This document shows, in pieces, positions 26,904 to 35,012 of a stretch of DNA of 64,000 nt. Under the pieces are notes generated by a model. The model ran no database searches. It saw only the letters and a program-made list of their open reading frames with translations, and was not told where the DNA came from. The position numbers were made by a program, and so were the translations under genes. The DNA comes from an uncultured Verrucomicrobiales bacterium (GTDB lineage: Bacteria; Verrucomicrobiota; Verrucomicrobiia; Verrucomicrobiales; DEV007), in assembly GCA_937922595.1 (NCBI GenBank), contig CALAIY010000029.1, positions 1-64,000 of the forward strand, in the 5' to 3' direction. Each line of letters opens with the position of its first letter. The first letter of the stretch is position 1.

Positions 26904-28064
26904 ATGCGCCTTAATCACGGTATTCAGCTCGCTTACTGCACCAATATTCACCGAGGCGAGACGTGGGAGGATACGCTCGCGGGGCTCGAAGCACATACGT
27001 TGCGGGTAAGGGAGCGCGTCTGCCCGGCTGGGGAGGACTTCGCAATTGGTCTGCGACTGAGTGCGGAGGCCGCAGCGGTTCTTGCTCGGCCGGAGGAGCT
27101 GGATCGCTTTCGAGGTTGGCTTGATAAAAATGGGTGCTCGGTATTCACGATTAATGGGTTTCCCTATGGGGCGTTCCACGGCCAGCGGGTGAAAGAGCAG
27201 GTCTATGCTCCCGATTGGACGGATCGTAGGCGGGTCGATTATACGAAACAGCTTTTTACCATTCTTAGTGCTCTCGTTTCTGAAGCGGGGGAGGGGAGCG
27301 TGAGCACACTTCCCGGATCGTTTAAAGAATTCATCACGGATGATGGGAGCCAGGGCGATGCTATTATCTCGAATCTTGCTGAGGTGTGTGAGCATATCGA
27401 ATTGCTTGCGGGAAAAACGGGGCAAGATCTTCATCTTGGGCTTGAGCCAGAGCCACTTGGGTGGTTTGAGACAAGCGGCGAGACGGTCGCATTTTTTGAG
27501 CGTTTTCGAGCGGCTCACGGACACCGTTTTGATCAGCAGCTCGGAGTAAACTACGATTGCTGTCACCTTGCTGTAGAGCATGAAACGGCGGATGCGGCCA
27601 TCGGCGCTCTTAGGAAATCAGGCACCCGCATCAGTAAGCTTCATCTTAGCTCCGCGCTGGCGCTCGATCCCACTGCCGAAAATCTTGCCCGGCTGAGGGA
27701 TTTTTCTGATGATGTGTATCTTCACCAGGTCGTTGCGAGAGGGGGAGATGGGAGTCTCACTCGGATCAAAGATCTTCCTGCGGCGCTCGCCGCGCCACCG
27801 GAGAATGCGGAAGAATGGCGTGTGCATTTTCATGTGCCACTTCACGCATCCTGTGGTGGCGGTTTCCGCGATACGCGGGATCACGTTCTTGGGGCGATGG
27901 ATCTTCTCGCCGCTGAGCCATCTCTCTGTCGGCATCTCGAGATGGAGACCTACACGTGGGAGGTGCTGCCTGCGGAACTCCGGGAAGGGGATGTGGTAGA
28001 TCAGCTCGAGCGCGAATACGAATGGACGCTTGGCGAACTTCGGTCGCGCGGCCTCGCATCTTGA
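26904..28064 (+). CDS. eboE: EboE-like TIM-barrel metabolite traffic protein
   Basis: A 386-residue protein with a xylose-isomerase-like TIM barrel, matching EboE. It opens HGIQLAYCTNIHRGETW, has LHLGLEPEPLGWFET with likely metal-binding acids, NYDCCHLAVE, and KLHLSSAL. EboE is a conserved component of the ebo (EDB) cluster, which in cyanobacteria is needed to move scytonemin precursors to the periplasm; the biochemistry is not settled. I chose the ATG at 26904; earlier in-frame codons overlap the preceding gene. EboC follows 15 bases later. No pigment biosynthesis gene is seen nearby. Confidence 0.88.
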   Translation: MRLNHGIQLAYCTNIHRGETWEDTLAGLEAHTLRVRERVCPAGEDFAIGLRLSAEAAAVLARPEELDRFRGWLDKNGCSVFTINGFPYGAFHGQRVKEQVYAPDWTDRRRVDYTKQLFTILSALVSEAGEGSVSTLPGSFKEFITDDGSQGDAIISNLAEVCEHIELLAGKTGQDLHLGLEPEPLGWFETSGETVAFFERFRAAHGHRFDQQLGVNYDCCHLAVEHETADAAIGALRKSGTRISKLHLSSALALDPTAENLARLRDFSDDVYLHQVVARGGDGSLTRIKDLPAALAAPPENAEEWRVHFHVPLHASCGGGFRDTRDHVLGAMDLLAAEPSLCRHLEMETYTWEVLPAELREGDVVDQLEREYEWTLGELRSRGLAS

Positions 28065-28079
28065 GCTTAGCTCCCACCT

Positions 28080-28943
28080 ATGCTCCGCGCGCTTCTCGAA
28101 CTTTCCCGCTTCGCCAACGTCCCTTCGATCTGGACGAATTGTCTTGCTGCCTGGTGTATTGTCCAAGGTGACCTCGGCGCTTCATTCTTCTGGGTCGCGG
28201 CTGCGGCATCGCTCGTTTACATGGGCGGCACATTCTTGAATGATGCCTTTGATAGCACCTGGGATCGTGAGCACCGCCCATCTCGCGCGATTCCCTCCGG
28301 CCGTATCCCAGCCGTCGCTGTCTGGGGAATTGGGGGGGCGATGCTTGCAAGCGGAACCACCATTCTTGCGCTTTCACCGGGCGCGGGAAATACCTCATTG
28401 CTCTGGCCACTGGCTCTCGCTGCCGCAGTGCTCCTCTACGACGCTATCCATAAAAAAACGGCGCTCGGCGTCATCGTCATGGGAGCCTGTCGCTATCTTC
28501 TTTTCATCGCTGCCGCAGAGATCGCCGCCCCGGGCTCCGCCGGGAAACCGTGGATTCACCTCATCGGCGCCGGCACCGGGCTCTACATTATTGGCCTCAG
28601 TCTCACTGCTCGGGGCGAAGCTACTGGCGGCGGCGCGCCCGCCCACGGACTTGTGCTTCTTCTTGCTCCGATGCTCGTGCATGTCTACGCCCTCCTTAAG
28701 GCTCCGGGGTATTTCTTCCCTGTGATCGCCTACGTGATTTTTGTAGCTTGGTTGATTTACACCCTCAAGAAGCTCAAATCGAAAAGCTCAACGCGAATCG
28801 AAGATACCGTGTCCCGGCTGCTTGCCGGAGTTGTTCTCATCGATTTTGTCACCGTATCTCATACGGATCTCTTCCTTGCGTGCATTGTGCTTGTCGCATT
28901 CCTCAGCTCGCTCGTGCTGCAGAAAGTTGCTCCGGCGACGTAG
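28080..28943 (+). CDS. eboC: EboC-like UbiA-family prenyltransferase
   Basis: A 287-residue integral membrane protein with about eight hydrophobic helices. The first aspartate-rich UbiA motif is LNDAFDSTWDREHRPSRAI (about residues 57-75), which binds Mg-prenyl diphosphate in the family. Length and position between eboE and eboD identify it as the EboC group. UbiA proteins join prenyl chains to aromatic or other acceptors; the acceptor for EboC is not established. It starts 15 bases after eboE, and eboD begins 79 bases downstream. Confidence 0.88.
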   Translation: MLRALLELSRFANVPSIWTNCLAAWCIVQGDLGASFFWVAAAASLVYMGGTFLNDAFDSTWDREHRPSRAIPSGRIPAVAVWGIGGAMLASGTTILALSPGAGNTSLLWPLALAAAVLLYDAIHKKTALGVIVMGACRYLLFIAAAEIAAPGSAGKPWIHLIGAGTGLYIIGLSLTARGEATGGGAPAHGLVLLLAPMLVHVYALLKAPGYFFPVIAYVIFVAWLIYTLKKLKSKSSTRIEDTVSRLLAGVVLIDFVTVSHTDLFLACIVLVAFLSSLVLQKVAPAT

Positions 28944-29022
28944 TTGAATAGCGAGCGCAATCCCGAGCGTAAGTCTGTGCGCGCCTTCTCATTTGGGCGT
29001 ATATTTCCGCCCTCCTCCCCGC

Positions 29023-30174
29023 ATGGTTTCTCAGCACACGATCCGCCTCGAATTCTCCCACCGCGTCTTTCCCACGCGCGACGTCTTTGCTTCCGAAAAT
29101 CGAGTCCTTAGTGATCTCATCGGGGATCATGCTGAAGACCGGCCAACGAAAATTCTCTTCATCGCGGATGCCAATGTCCTCGCCGCTCGGCCTATGCTCG
29201 CTAGTGAAATTGCAGATTTTTGCACCGCCTCTGGCGGAAATATTCTGCTCGCAGCGCCCATCTTCCCAGTCCCTGGCGGCGAGCCCGCCAAAAACGATTG
29301 GTCGCTCGTCGAAAAAATCTGGGCCGAGATCAACCGAGCTAAGCTCGACCGCCATTGCTACGTCGTGGCCATCGGCGGCGGCGCGGTGCTCGATCTTGTG
29401 GGCTTTGCCGCAGCCACCGCGCACCGCGGGATTCGGCACATTCGAATGCCCACAACGACGCTCAGCCAAGGCGATGGAGGCGTCGGGGTGAAAAACGGCG
29501 TGAATTTCTTCGGCAAGAAAAACTGGATCGGCACATTCACCATCCCCTTCGCTATCATCAACGACTACGCCTTCCTCGATCTCCTCCCCGAGCGTGAAAA
29601 GCGCGCCGGCATCATCGAAGCGATCAAAGTAGCCCTCATTCGCGATGCCGATTTTTTCTACGAACTCGAAGCAAATGCCCCAGCCCTCGCTGCGCTCGAA
29701 ATTGCCGCCCTCGAGCGCGTCGTCGAGCGAGGTGCGGAGCTCCATATCGAGCACATCGCCACCTCCGGAGATCCCTTCGAATTCGGCTCCGCTCGCCCGC
29801 TTGATTTCGGGCACTGGATCGCACACAAGCTCGAGCAAGTTTCCGACTTCGCCGTGGGGCATGGAGAAGCAGTCGCCATCGGGATCGCCGCCGATCTTTT
29901 CTACTCCGTAGAAGCTGGAATTCTCGATGAGGAGACCGCCCAGCGAATCATCGGTTTTATCGAAAAAATCGGCTTCGCCACCTACTCCGAATACCTCAAA
30001 AACGACGTCATTCTCCAAGGGCTCGAAGAATTCCGCGAGCACCTCGGCGGCGAACTCACGATCACCCTCGTCCCCGAAATTGGGAAAAAGCTCGAAGTCC
30101 ACGAGATGAATCGCGAGCACATCCTCACCGCCCTCCGCCGCCTGCAGGAGAGGGAATCGAGCACTTGCAGTTGA
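29023..30174 (+). CDS. eboD: EboD-like sugar phosphate cyclase (dehydroquinate synthase family)
   Basis: A 383-residue enzyme of the dehydroquinate synthase/sugar phosphate cyclase superfamily. It has the NAD-binding GGGAVLDLVGFAAAT loop, the MPTTTLSQGDGGVGVKNG active-site stretch, and metal-ligand His residues in the C-terminal half (LDFGHWIAHKLE and VGHGEAVAIG). Such enzymes cyclise heptose or similar sugar phosphates; the natural product for EboD is not settled. The start is ATG 29023; the longer frame adds 10 residues without a better ribosome site. It is not likely to be the housekeeping aroB, since the context is ebo and the typical AroB PTTLL(A/S)Q(V/I)D motif is altered. Confidence 0.87.
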   Translation: MVSQHTIRLEFSHRVFPTRDVFASENRVLSDLIGDHAEDRPTKILFIADANVLAARPMLASEIADFCTASGGNILLAAPIFPVPGGEPAKNDWSLVEKIWAEINRAKLDRHCYVVAIGGGAVLDLVGFAAATAHRGIRHIRMPTTTLSQGDGGVGVKNGVNFFGKKNWIGTFTIPFAIINDYAFLDLLPEREKRAGIIEAIKVALIRDADFFYELEANAPALAALEIAALERVVERGAELHIEHIATSGDPFEFGSARPLDFGHWIAHKLEQVSDFAVGHGEAVAIGIAADLFYSVEAGILDEETAQRIIGFIEKIGFATYSEYLKNDVILQGLEEFREHLGGELTITLVPEIGKKLEVHEMNREHILTALRRLQERESSTCS

Positions 30175-30238
30175 TCACGAAGATGGATTTCTTTGGGTGT
30201 GGATTGGAAGCCATGATAAAATGCTTAAAGGCCAGTAA

Positions 30239-31606
30239 ATGAAGCGCACCGCCATCCTAAATATCGTCGGCCTGGCGAATCGCCACCTCACCGAGGCTAG
30301 TCTTGCTCCGCGTCTTCACGCGTTTGCACAATCGAATACCGCGCGTGCCATCGATCCGATAGTCCCCGCACTTACGTGCAGTGCGCAAGCAACCTATCTC
30401 ACTGGTTTACCTCCACGAGATCATGGGATCGTTGCCAATGGGTGGTATGATCGCACGCTCACGGAGCATCAATTTTGGAAGCAAAGTAATCACCTTGTGT
30501 CCGGCGAGAAGTTATGGGAAACCGCACGCCGCGAACGTCCCGGTTTCACCTGCGCGAAGTTATTCTGGTGGTACAACATGTATGCCACTGCGGACTTCAC
30601 CGCGACGCCACGTCCGATGTATCCCGCCAGTGGGAAGAAAGTCTTCGATATCTATACCGAGCCAGCTCAGGATCGATTTGATGTGCAGGCCGAAAAAGGA
30701 AAATTTCCCTTTCCGAATTTTTGGGGGCCGATGGCCGGCGTGAAATCAAGTAAGTGGATTGCCGACTGCGCAAAATGGTATGAGGAAAAATACGCGCCCG
30801 ATACATCGCTCGTCTATCTTCCCCATCTAGATTACGATCTTCAGCGTTTGGGGGCGGCGGGGGAGGCCTCTGCACTGCCAGAGATTGATACAATTTTTGG
30901 TGATCTTCTTGATTACTACACGTCGAAAAATGTGGAGGTCGCCGTACTCTCTGAATACGCGATTACGAATGTCGATCGTCCAGTCCACCTCAATCGCCTT
31001 TTTCGAAAGAAGGGATGGCTTCGCATCAAGGATGAGCTTGGCCTCGAAATGGCGGATCTCGGAGCGAGCAAAGTCTTCGCCATTGCCGATCACCAAGTGG
31101 CACACATCTACGTGCAGGATGAATCGCTTCTCCCGCAAGTCCGCGCCGTCCTCGAATCCTGTGATGGGGTAGGAGAGGTGCTCGATGAGGAAGGTAAAAA
31201 AGCAGCCGGCCTCGATCATGCTCGCTCCGGTGAATTCATTGCCGTCGCAGATGCTCGAAGCTGGTTTACCTACTACTATTGGGAGGATGATGCCGTCGCT
31301 CCCGATTTTGCCCGCTGCATCGATATTCATCGAAAAATTGGCTACGATCCCGCAGAGCTTTTTTTCGATCCCAAGCTCACCGCTCCCAAGCTTCGCGCCG
31401 CCGCCCGCCTCCTTCAGACCAAGCTCGGCTTCCGCACGCTTTTCGATGTCGTCCCGCTCGAGGGGGCTCTCGTAAAGGGATCTCACGGTCGGCGCCCCGA
31501 ATCCGAAGCCGATTGGCCGGTGCTCATCGGGCAGTTTCCCGCAGGGGATGCTGTATTTTCAACAGATGTTCGCGATCTCCTGCTCGGCCTTCTCTTGAAA
31601 TCTTAG
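30239..31606 (+). CDS. eboF: EboF-like nucleotide pyrophosphatase/phosphodiesterase
   Basis: A 455-residue alkaline-phosphatase-superfamily protein matching EboF. The nucleophile region reads VPALTCSAQATYLTG (T46 as likely nucleophile), followed by RDHGIVANGWYDR. Further acids and histidines for zinc binding are in YLPHLDYDLQ, ALSEYAITNVD and IADHQVAHIY, as in nucleotide pyrophosphatases. There is no signal peptide, so it is cytoplasmic, as for other EboF proteins. It ends the ebo run; a Minf_1886-type gene follows 28 bases later. Confidence 0.87.
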   Translation: MKRTAILNIVGLANRHLTEASLAPRLHAFAQSNTARAIDPIVPALTCSAQATYLTGLPPRDHGIVANGWYDRTLTEHQFWKQSNHLVSGEKLWETARRERPGFTCAKLFWWYNMYATADFTATPRPMYPASGKKVFDIYTEPAQDRFDVQAEKGKFPFPNFWGPMAGVKSSKWIADCAKWYEEKYAPDTSLVYLPHLDYDLQRLGAAGEASALPEIDTIFGDLLDYYTSKNVEVAVLSEYAITNVDRPVHLNRLFRKKGWLRIKDELGLEMADLGASKVFAIADHQVAHIYVQDESLLPQVRAVLESCDGVGEVLDEEGKKAAGLDHARSGEFIAVADARSWFTYYYWEDDAVAPDFARCIDIHRKIGYDPAELFFDPKLTAPKLRAAARLLQTKLGFRTLFDVVPLEGALVKGSHGRRPESEADWPVLIGQFPAGDAVFSTDVRDLLLGLLLKS

Positions 31607-31634
31607 CCGCCCGCACCGAGAGTTCTCCCCTGCC

Positions 31635-32093
31635 ATGAAAGACAAGAAATTTGAAGACGCCGTCCGCAAAGTCGCCACCGATGATGCGCGCTTTCACGCG
31701 GACGCCTATTTCTTGCTCCAAGAAGCGCTGCGCTACACCGTAGAGCAAATCGGCTCAGACGAAGGAGAGGGGCGACACGTCTCGGCCAGTGAGCTGCTTG
31801 ATGGATTCCGTCGCTACTCGCTCAATGAATTTGGCCCCATGGCCGTCGCCGTTCTCGAAGATTGGGGCGTCACGCAGACCGGCCACGTCGGCGCAATGGT
31901 GTTTAATCTCATTGATGCTGGTATCTTTGCAGGCTCCGAAGAAGATCGCCTCGAAGACTTCGAAGACGTCTTTCCCTTCGGTGATGCCTTCGAAGAACCT
32001 TTTCTTCCCGCAGTCAGCAAGCGGCAAATCACTCCTTCCGCCGACGGCGAAACGTCCCGGCAATCCCAGTCAGATCCCTCAAATAAAGCGTGA
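31635..32093 (+). CDS. Minf_1886-type protein
   Basis: A 152-residue cytoplasmic protein. The N-terminal 110 residues match the uncharacterised Minf_1886 family seen in Verrucomicrobia and Planctomycetes: KFEDAVRKVATDDARFHADAYFLLQEALRYT, an S-x-x-E-L-L helix, and EFGPMAVAVLEDWGV. The tail is acidic, then polar and probably disordered. Function is unknown. The stop overlaps the GTG start of the M16 peptidase by 4 bases, so the two are translationally coupled. Confidence 0.82.
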   Translation: MKDKKFEDAVRKVATDDARFHADAYFLLQEALRYTVEQIGSDEGEGRHVSASELLDGFRRYSLNEFGPMAVAVLEDWGVTQTGHVGAMVFNLIDAGIFAGSEEDRLEDFEDVFPFGDAFEEPFLPAVSKRQITPSADGETSRQSQSDPSNKA

Positions 32094-34702
32094 GCAATTC
32101 CCTCCCCGGCACCGCCGGTTTTTCCTCCCCCGAAGCTGCCCCATCAGCGCCCGCAGCCCTCGGTTTTCCAGCCACCGATGCCCAGATTCACGAGTTCCCC
32201 AATGGGCTCGAACTCATCACCAAAGTAGACCGCTCAGCGCCCGTCGCCAGCGTGCAAGCCTGGGTGCGCACCGGCAGCATTCACGAATCACAGCACCTCG
32301 GAGCCGGAATTTCGCACCTCGTCGAGCACCTTGTTTTCAAAGGCACCACGAAGCGCAGTTCCGATGAAATCGCCCAGCACATCCAAGACGGCGGCGGCTA
32401 TCTCAATGCCTACACCTCCTTCGATCGCACCGTCTATTGGGTCGATACCCCCGCCGCTGGCGCGGAAACCGCCCTCGATGTCATCGCAGGCTTAGTCACC
32501 GATGCGCAGTTTCCTGAGGACGAATACGAGCGGGAAAAAGACGTCATCCGCCGCGAGATCGATATGGGAAAAGACGATCCCGGCCGCGCCTCCAGCCAGC
32601 TCGCCTTAAAAACAGTCTTCCGTGAGCACCCATTCCGCGAACCCGTAATCGGCCATCGCGAACTCTTCGATACCATCACCCGCGACGAAGCCTTCTCCTA
32701 CTACAAGACCCGCTACGCGCCCAACAACGTCTTCTTCGTCGTCACCGGAGACATCGACCCCGAAGCCATCCGAGCTCAGCTCGAAACGCTCTTCTCCGAA
32801 ATTCCGCGCGGTCCGCTCGTGCCCCCGCCCATCGCCGCCGAGCCTGCCCAGCTCGGTTGCCGCGAAGCCACCCGCACCTTCCCCACCGGTCTCTCTAAAT
32901 TTCACCTCGCCTGGCGCGTCCCCGGCCTCACCCACCCGGACGTGCCCGCACTCGACGTCCTTGCCGGGATTCTTGGTGATGGCCGCAGCTCGCGCCTCTA
33001 CCGCCCGCTCCGCGAAGAACAATCACTCGTCCACGGAATCGGTGCCAGCGCCTACACCCCAGGCACCGAAGGTGTCTTCTTCGTCTCCGCCGATTGCGAC
33101 CCAGAGAAACGCACCGAAGCCATCTCCGCCGCCCTCGAAATCATCCGCGACGTCTCCGAAAACGGCGTCACCCAGGCCGAAGTCGATAAAATCCGGCGCG
33201 GCCTCCTCGCCGATGAATTCGATAGCCTCACCACCACCCGCGGGCTCGCCGCCACCCTCGGCTCCGATTACCTCTACACCGGCGACCTCGATTTCACGCG
33301 CCACGCCCTCGCCGCCCTCAGCGAAGTCACCCCAGCCGCCGTCCAAGCCGCCGCCGCGAAATACCTCGATCCCAAAAAGATCACCCAAGCCTCCCTCATC
33401 CCGCCTCCAGCGGAAACCGCCGGCTCCAGCTCGGTAAGCGCCCCTAGCATCGGCACCAAAACCGCCGATCCAGTCCTCACCACCCTGCCCAACGGCCTCC
33501 GCCTCCTCGTCCAAGAAGACCGCCGCGTCCCCCTCTTCGATTGCTTCGCCACCTTCCTCGGCGGCTCCCTCTCCGAAGGAGCCGCCGGCACCCGATCCGG
33601 CCTCACCGCCCTCACCGCCAACGTCCTCACCAAAGGCACCACCACCCGAAGCGCCGCCGAAATTTCCGACCTCATCGAAGGCCTAGGCGGCCGCATCGGC
33701 TCCAACGCCGGCAACAATTCCTTCTCCCTCTCCGCCGGCACGATGTCTCCCGATTTCGCCACCACCGCAGATCTCTTCGCCGACGTCCTCCTCCGCCCAG
33801 CCTTCGCCGAGCCAGAAATCGCCCGCGAGCGCGACGCCATGCTCGCCGCCCTCACCCGCGAAGAAGACCACCCCCTCCGCATCGCCATGCGCCAAATGCG
33901 GAAAAGCCTCTTCGGCGATCACCCCTACGGCACCCCGCCATCCGGCACCGAAGCCTCCATCCCCGGCCTCACCCCAAGCGGCATTACCGACTTCTACAGC
34001 GCCCACGCCACCGGCCAGAATGGCGTCGTCACCGTCTACGGAGCTGTCGATCCCGCAGAAGTCGCCGATCGCCTCGGCACCGCTCTCGCCACCCTCCCCA
34101 GCGGCACCAAGACCGATCCCACCGCCTCCCAAGCGGATGAAACCAGTTTCCCCGCCCCCAGCACCACCACCCTCGAGCGAGACAAAGAACAAGCCGTCCT
34201 CGTCGTAGGCTTCCGCACCCCCGGCCTCTTCGGCTCGGACCGGCTCGCGCTCGACCTCATCGAAGAATCGTGCAGCGACATGGCCTCCCGCCTCTTCGCC
34301 CGAATTCGAGAAGAACTCGGCCTCGCCTACTACGTCAGCTGCGGCCAAATGCACGGCCTCGAAGCCGGCATGTTCCAATTTTACCTAGGCACCTCGCCCG
34401 AGCAACTCGACCTCGCCCAAAGCGAGCTCCTCGCCCAGATCCAACAGCTCGCCCAAGGCGACCTCCAAGAAACCGAATTCACCCGAGCCGCCGCCACCCA
34501 CCTAGGAAAACTCCAACTAGGCCTTCAAAGCAGCGCCGCCCGCGCCCGCCACGCCGCCCTCGATGAACTCTACGGCTACGGCCACCGCCACACCGCCGAG
34601 CTCCCCACCCGAGTCGCCGCCCTCACCCTAGAAGACGCCCGCACCGCCGCCGCCCGCATCTTCAGCACTGAGCCCACCATCGTACGCGTCCTCCGAAGCT
34701 AA
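32090..34702 (+). CDS. M16-family metallopeptidase, double-domain
   Basis: An 870-residue protein holding two tandem pitrilysin-like halves. The N-terminal half carries the inverted zinc motif HLVEH (76-80) and downstream E residues (REIDMGKDD). The second half (from about residue 465) repeats the fold but lacks the HxxEH motif, as in inactive C-terminal halves of M16 enzymes. No signal peptide is visible. The start is the GTG that overlaps the preceding stop. M16B enzymes degrade peptides or process presequences; the substrate here is unknown. Its codons end strongly in C, giving a C-rich plus strand. Confidence 0.93.
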   Translation: MSNSLPGTAGFSSPEAAPSAPAALGFPATDAQIHEFPNGLELITKVDRSAPVASVQAWVRTGSIHESQHLGAGISHLVEHLVFKGTTKRSSDEIAQHIQDGGGYLNAYTSFDRTVYWVDTPAAGAETALDVIAGLVTDAQFPEDEYEREKDVIRREIDMGKDDPGRASSQLALKTVFREHPFREPVIGHRELFDTITRDEAFSYYKTRYAPNNVFFVVTGDIDPEAIRAQLETLFSEIPRGPLVPPPIAAEPAQLGCREATRTFPTGLSKFHLAWRVPGLTHPDVPALDVLAGILGDGRSSRLYRPLREEQSLVHGIGASAYTPGTEGVFFVSADCDPEKRTEAISAALEIIRDVSENGVTQAEVDKIRRGLLADEFDSLTTTRGLAATLGSDYLYTGDLDFTRHALAALSEVTPAAVQAAAAKYLDPKKITQASLIPPPAETAGSSSVSAPSIGTKTADPVLTTLPNGLRLLVQEDRRVPLFDCFATFLGGSLSEGAAGTRSGLTALTANVLTKGTTTRSAAEISDLIEGLGGRIGSNAGNNSFSLSAGTMSPDFATTADLFADVLLRPAFAEPEIARERDAMLAALTREEDHPLRIAMRQMRKSLFGDHPYGTPPSGTEASIPGLTPSGITDFYSAHATGQNGVVTVYGAVDPAEVADRLGTALATLPSGTKTDPTASQADETSFPAPSTTTLERDKEQAVLVVGFRTPGLFGSDRLALDLIEESCSDMASRLFARIREELGLAYYVSCGQMHGLEAGMFQFYLGTSPEQLDLAQSELLAQIQQLAQGDLQETEFTRAAATHLGKLQLGLQSSAARARHAALDELYGYGHRHTAELPTRVAALTLEDARTAAARIFSTEPTIVRVLRS

Positions 34703-34794
34703 AAAAGCCTCATCGCACCACCACTAATTTGAACCCAAACCGCGAGGTTCCTTGCATAGCCAAATGGAAGGCATTAAGGAATCCACGCACAAAG

Positions 34795-34875
34795 GCCGAC
34801 GTGGCGGAACGGTAGACGCGGCGGATTCAAAATCCGCTTCCTTCGGGAGTGCGGGTTCGATTCCCGCCGTCGGTA
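34795..34875 (+). tRNA. tRNA-Leu (anticodon CAA)
   Basis: The acceptor GCCGACG (34795-34801) pairs with CGTCGGT (34868-34874, one G-T), followed by discriminator A. The anticodon stem GCGGA/TCCGC encloses TTCAAAA, giving CAA. A variable arm with a CTTCGGGAG hairpin and a GGTTCGATTCC T-arm are present. CCA is not encoded. Confidence 0.96.
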
Positions 34876-35012
34876 CTTATTTGGAATAAACGAGTTAGGA
34901 ATTCAGGGGTCACACTCTAATTTTAGCCTTCTTCTTTACGTCTCTGGTAAAAGTCTAGCCAGTTAAAGATCTGAGACTCGTTTTGGTTGTTGTTGCTGTG
35001 GTCGGGGCATTT

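Noticed and set aside
28903-30120. Long minus-strand open frame of 405 codons
   Set aside because: It is antisense to eboD, which has clear family motifs; the frame has no recognisable domain and arises from the codon bias of the real gene.
32606-34378. Several long minus-strand open frames opposite the M16 peptidase
   Set aside because: The peptidase has the HLVEH motif and full length; antisense frames are Gly/Ala-rich and unlike any protein.
34876-35012. Integration site duplication of the tRNA-Leu 3' end
   Set aside because: No second copy of the tRNA end was found near 36.6 kb or elsewhere in the region.
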